Below are positions 6,077-8,696 of a stretch of DNA of 8,696 bases, in pieces. Each line of letters opens with the position of its first letter. The first letter of the stretch is position 1. The notes beneath the pieces were generated by a model, which saw nothing but the letters and a program-made list of their open reading frames with translations, searched no databases and had not been told where the DNA came from. Source of the DNA: Alphaproteobacteria bacterium (GTDB taxonomy: Bacteria > Pseudomonadota > Alphaproteobacteria > Sphingomonadales > SMXR01); NCBI GenBank assembly GCA_004356215.1, contig SMXR01000067.1:1-8696 (forward strand), in the 5' to 3' direction. Made by a program: the position numbers and the translations under genes.

Positions 6077-6442
6077 ATGGCCTACAACAGAGATAATATT
6101 TTTGCCAAAATCCTGCGTGGCGAGATCCTGTGCGACAAGGTTTATGAAGATAATTTCGCATTTGCGTTTAACGACATCAACCCCCAGGCGCCATCCCATA
6201 TCCTGGTGATCCCGAAAGGTGAGTATGTCTCCTGGGCAGATTTTTCAGAGGACGCTCCCGATGAATTGATTGCCGGGTTTGTCCGTGCGGTCGGAAAAAT
6301 AGCCAAGGCTGCGGGGCTGGAAGATGACGGCTACCGGCTTTTGGCCAACGCCGGGGCACATGCCCACCAGGAAGTCCCCCACCTGCACATTCATATTTTT
6401 GGCGGCAGGCCGCTGGGGCCGATGCTCTCCGGCGGCGCTTAA
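6077..6442 (+). CDS. hinT: Histidine triad (HIT) nucleotide-binding hydrolase, HinT type
   Basis: HinT proteins are cytoplasmic dimeric purine nucleoside phosphoramidases that hydrolyse AMP–lysine-type and related adducts; the physiological substrate is unclear. The 121-residue product has the family length. Features are the N-terminal IFAKILRGEI segment, the NDINPQAPSHILVIPK strand-helix region that forms the nucleotide pocket, and the catalytic histidine triad VPHLHIHIFGG (H102, H104, H106, the middle to last forming H-phi-H-phi-H). The start is fixed by a strong AAGGAG at 6065–6070. It follows the XRE gene with a 41-base gap and may have its own promoter or be read through. Its TAA stop overlaps the adenosine kinase stop on the other strand. 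The pairing of HinT with a purine nucleoside kinase is suggestive for AMP metabolism but unproven. Confidence 0.94.
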   Translation: MAYNRDNIFAKILRGEILCDKVYEDNFAFAFNDINPQAPSHILVIPKGEYVSWADFSEDAPDELIAGFVRAVGKIAKAAGLEDDGYRLLANAGAHAHQEVPHLHIHIFGGRPLGPMLSGGA

Positions 6443-7434
6443 TCCAGGTCTTTCAGAAATTCTTTCAGGTCCGCTTCGGGGCGGGCGCCCAGGTGCGAAA
6501 TTACCTCGCTGGCACAAAGAGCTGCCAACTTGCCACACTTTTCAAGGGCAAACCCATGGGTCAGGGCGTATAAAAACCCGGCGGCATAAAGATCACCGGC
6601 GCCGGTGGTATCCCGCACCGTGACCTGCTTGGCGGGGATATCAATGCGGCCGTCTTCAGAGAGGATCACGGCGCCTTTTTCACTGCGCGTCAGGATTGCT
6701 AGCTCAACTTTACCGGTGATGTGTTTGACCGCTTCTTCAAAATTTTCGGTTTGATAAAGCGCGGAAATTTCCTGTTCGTTGGCGAACAGTATATTGATGC
6801 GGTTTTCTACCAGACCGACAAATTCTTCGCGGTAGCGATTGACGCAAAACGAATCGGACAATGTCAGCGCCACCGCCCGCCCGGCGCCCCGGGCAATATC
6901 CATTGCCTTGACAAAGGCTTGCTTGGCATCCTCTGGATCCCACAGGTAACCTTCCAGATAGGTAATCAGGGAGCTTTTGATCAGAACCTCTTCAATATCA
7001 ACGGGGCTTAAGGCCTGGCTGGCGCCAAGATAGGTGTTCATGGTGCGCTGGGCATCGGGGGTGACCAAGACAAACGACCGCGCCGTCGGTCCGGCAACAT
7101 CACTTGGCAGGGTATCGAACTTGACCCCCAGCGAGCGAATGTCGTGGGCGAAAATTTCACCCAATTCATCACTGGCGATTTTGCCGATAAAAGCGGCCTT
7201 GCCGCCCAGGGTCGCGATCCCGGCGATAGTGTTGGCGGCAGACCCGCCGGAAATTTCACGGGCCGGGCCCATCTCGCCATAAAGTGTCTGGGCGGCTTCG
7301 GCGTCGATCAGGGTCATCGAGCCTTTGACCAGGTTATGGCGCTCCAGAAAAGCATCATCGGTTTTGGCCAGGACATCGACAATGGCATTGCCGATACCAA
7401 CCACATGGTGCTCAAAAGGCCCGGAAGAAAACAT
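6439..7434 (-). CDS. Adenosine kinase-like PfkB-family sugar/nucleoside kinase
   Basis: The 331-residue protein is a PfkB (ribokinase-family) kinase. The sequence resembles the alphaproteobacterial proteins annotated as adenosine kinase, which phosphorylate adenosine to AMP for purine salvage. Landmarks are the N-terminal GIGNAIVDVLA strand, GGSAANTIAG (PfkB signature 1, substrate binding), NTYLGAS, ALTLSDSFCV and FANEQEISALY. Signature 2 is DTTGAGDLYAAGF, with the anion-hole Gly residues and catalytic base D281. The start ATG (7434) has an AGGA about 7 bases upstream. Substrate specificity cannot be read from sequence alone; other nucleosides or sugars are possible. The gene is alone on its strand between hinT and the lipoprotein gene, and its stop overlaps that of hinT. 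Confidence 0.9.
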   Translation of the reverse strand: MFSSGPFEHHVVGIGNAIVDVLAKTDDAFLERHNLVKGSMTLIDAEAAQTLYGEMGPAREISGGSAANTIAGIATLGGKAAFIGKIASDELGEIFAHDIRSLGVKFDTLPSDVAGPTARSFVLVTPDAQRTMNTYLGASQALSPVDIEEVLIKSSLITYLEGYLWDPEDAKQAFVKAMDIARGAGRAVALTLSDSFCVNRYREEFVGLVENRINILFANEQEISALYQTENFEEAVKHITGKVELAILTRSEKGAVILSEDGRIDIPAKQVTVRDTTGAGDLYAAGFLYALTHGFALEKCGKLAALCASEVISHLGARPEADLKEFLKDLD

Positions 7435-7541
7435 GGCGTGTCCTGTTTTTTATTTTCAACTCCGCCCTTGTAATGAATAACAATAAAGAAAGAAACCCAT
7501 TTGAATTGTGCCGCCGGCTTTATTAAGGTGGCGGGGTGAAA

Positions 7542-7547
7542 AAGGAG
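7542..7547 (+). promoter_or_regulatory. Shine-Dalgarno of the lipoprotein gene
   Basis: AAGGAG with a 7-base spacer to ATG 7555 is close to ideal and supports that start. A TTAAGGTGGC decamer 10 bases upstream (7523–7532) is also found before hinT (6051–6060). Confidence 0.75.
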
Positions 7548-7554
7548 TTTCGCG

Positions 7555-7986
7555 ATGTCCCATTCCAGCCGATCCCGGTTTTTGTTTCTTGCTGTTTTGT
7601 TTGGTGCGGGTTGTGTCAGCACATCGGACGAAGATCTGGCACGTGGCTCGCTAGTCACTTCCCAGGCCGCCAACCCTTCGGGTGTGGAAACGCCCCCAAA
7701 CCCAACCCCAGAGCCGGTTTCGTCCACTCCCCTCGTGGCGGATCCTGACGCTCTTTTGGGGCTTGAGCCGCGCGAAATCCAGGCCTTGCTGGGGCCGGTT
7801 TCGCTGAAACGCTGGGAAGGCGAAGGTCAGGTCATGCAGTTCACCAACGGCCAGTGTGTGATGGATATCTATTTTTATGAAAGCGAACCGGGTGGTGCGT
7901 TTCAGGCGACATACCTAAGCGCCCGGACAAAAACCGGCGCCGATGTAGATGCCGCCTCATGCCTGGTGTCGCTACTACCTAACTAA
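7555..7986 (+). CDS. Small uncharacterised probable lipoprotein
   Basis: I do not recognise a named family with certainty. The 143-residue product begins with a basic n-region and hydrophobic stretch, SRSRFLFLAVLFGAGC. Cys20 is placed as a lipidation site, although Gly at −3 is not the usual Leu/Val. A Ser/Thr/Pro-rich linker (about 21–62) precedes a compact C-terminal domain (65–143). The domain opens with ALLGLEPREIQALLGPV, reminiscent of the helix-loop start of BamE/SmpA/OmlA-like lipoproteins, and continues with strands QVMQFTNGQCVMDIYFY and FQATYLSART. Two further cysteines (C101, C136) could form a disulfide in the periplasm. An excellent AAGGAG precedes the ATG. The 3' end overlaps nth by 8 bases in convergent orientation. 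Export and lipidation are moderately likely; the function is unknown. Confidence 0.8.
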   Translation: MSHSSRSRFLFLAVLFGAGCVSTSDEDLARGSLVTSQAANPSGVETPPNPTPEPVSSTPLVADPDALLGLEPREIQALLGPVSLKRWEGEGQVMQFTNGQCVMDIYFYESEPGGAFQATYLSARTKTGADVDAASCLVSLLPN

Positions 7987-8614
7987 TGGTTTTGGCTTCA
8001 TAGGCGCACAGGTCGGACACCGGGCATTTGGTGCATTCGGGTTTCCGTGACTTGCAAATGTAGCGCCCGTGCAGGATCAGCCAATGGTGGGCGTCTTTAA
8101 GATATTTTTCGGGGATCACCTTCAAAAGGCCAAGCTCAACCTCCAGCGGCTTTTTCCCCGGCGCCATTCCGGTGCGGTTGGCGACCCGGAACAGGTGCGT
8201 ATCTACCGCAATCGTCGCCTGGCCAAAAGCGGTGTTGAGAACCACGTTGGCGGTCTTGCGCCCGACACCGGGAAGTTTTTCCAGTTCCACCCGGTCTTGG
8301 GGCACCTGGCCGCCATACTGCTCTATCAGCATTTCACTCAAGCGGATGACGTTTTTTGCCTTGGTGTTGTAAAGCCCGATGGTCTTGATGTAATCCTTGA
8401 GCCGGTCGATCCCCAGCGCCACCATTTTTTCAGGGGTATCTGCAACCTTGAATAAAGGGCCAGTGGCTTTGTTGACCCCGACATCGGTTGATTGCGCGGA
8501 AAGAACCACGGCGACCAACAGGGTAAAAGGATTGATGTAATCCAGCTCGCCCCTTGGTGCCGGGCTTTCCTTCTTTAATCGCGCGAAAAATTCCTCGATC
8601 TGGTTTTTATTCAT
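7979..8614 (-). CDS. nth: Endonuclease III (DNA glycosylase/AP lyase)
   Basis: Nth removes oxidised pyrimidines from DNA and nicks the abasic site, in base-excision repair. At 211 residues it has the same length class as the E. coli enzyme, and key residues fall at the same positions. The helix-hairpin-helix LPGVGRKTAN contains the Schiff-base lysine K120. The catalytic Asp is D138 in VDTHLFRVANR. The [4Fe-4S] cluster ligands are C187, C194, C197 and C203 (C-x6-C-x2-C-x5-C). The VVLSAQSTD helix near residue 36–44 is also typical. The start ATG (8614) lies 11 bases after the dapB stop with AAAGGG just upstream, so dapB and nth are probably cotranscribed. The TAG stop overlaps the last codons of the convergent lipoprotein gene. 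Confidence 0.97.
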   Translation of the reverse strand: MNKNQIEEFFARLKKESPAPRGELDYINPFTLLVAVVLSAQSTDVGVNKATGPLFKVADTPEKMVALGIDRLKDYIKTIGLYNTKAKNVIRLSEMLIEQYGGQVPQDRVELEKLPGVGRKTANVVLNTAFGQATIAVDTHLFRVANRTGMAPGKKPLEVELGLLKVIPEKYLKDAHHWLILHGRYICKSRKPECTKCPVSDLCAYEAKTIS

Positions 8615-8625
8615 ACCGGAACCCT

Positions 8626-8696
8626 TTAAAGAATGTCTTTCAACGTATAAAGCCCGGGCTTTTTGCCCTTAAGCCAGTGAGCTGCCAAAACCGCGC
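8626..8696 (-). CDS. dapB: 4-hydroxy-tetrahydrodipicolinate reductase, C-terminal end only
   Basis: Only the last 22 whole codons and the stop are in the window; the rest of the gene continues past base 8696. The frame reads AVLAAHWLKGKKPGLYTLKDIL and stop (22 residues, shown here as overlapping short parts: AVLAAHWLKGKK, then KPGLYTLKDIL). This matches the highly conserved DapB C-terminus, where A(a)xWLxGKxPGLYxMxDVL is typical. DapB reduces hydroxy-tetrahydrodipicolinate with NAD(P)H in lysine and diaminopimelate synthesis. It is upstream of nth on the same strand with an 11-base gap, consistent with a dapB–nth operon. Confidence 0.9.
   Translation of the reverse strand, partial: AVLAAHWLKGKKPGLYTLKDIL

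Noticed and set aside
1..8696. Defence system, phage, transposon, CRISPR or other accessory island
   Set aside because: No transposase, integrase, terminal repeats, regularly spaced repeats or defence-family domains are visible. The XRE regulator and Smr protein alone are not evidence of one, because both fit an ordinary housekeeping operon.

Overview
The window reads as an ordinary, gene-dense stretch of chromosome from an alphaproteobacterium, possibly a Rhodospirillales-type or related lineage (inference from gene content and order; no rRNA or other decisive marker is present). The pointers are the succession aroE–coaE–dnaQ convergent with secB–fxsA, then a Tim44-like (TimA) gene, mltA, smr and an XRE regulator. 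The DnaQ, FxsA, Tim44-like and PfkB adenosine-kinase proteins all have an alphaproteobacterial look. No mobile element, phage gene, CRISPR array, rRNA or tRNA was seen, and there is no intergenic stretch longer than about 150 bases.

Layout. (1) Bases 1–2031, plus strand: the 3' part of aroE (shikimate pathway), coaE (coenzyme A synthesis; its start overlaps the aroE stop by one base) and dnaQ (Pol III proofreading subunit). (2) Bases 2041–3160, minus strand: secB (export chaperone) and fxsA (membrane protein), with a likely hairpin terminator between them. (3) An AT-rich divergent intergenic region, 3161–3255, carrying a perfect 15-base dyad. (4) Bases 3256–6035, plus strand: Tim44-like gene, mltA, smr and a small XRE-type regulator in one tight run, ending with a 4-base ATGA overlap between smr and the regulator. 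hinT follows at 6077–6442. (5) Bases 6439–7434, minus strand: adenosine kinase, whose stop codon overlaps that of hinT inside a TTAA tetranucleotide. (6) Bases 7555–7986, plus strand: a small uncharacterised probable lipoprotein. (7) Bases 7979–8696, minus strand: nth (endonuclease III) preceded by the very end of dapB.

Functionally the region is mostly housekeeping: amino-acid and cofactor synthesis, replication fidelity and base-excision repair, protein export, peptidoglycan turnover and purine salvage. The least understood members are the Tim44-like membrane protein, the XRE regulator coupled to smr, and the lipoprotein next to nth. I found no convincing evidence of a new multi-gene system. 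The second-look items are mainly junction architecture (overlapping convergent stops, minicistron-like leaders, dyads) and the poorly characterised small proteins.
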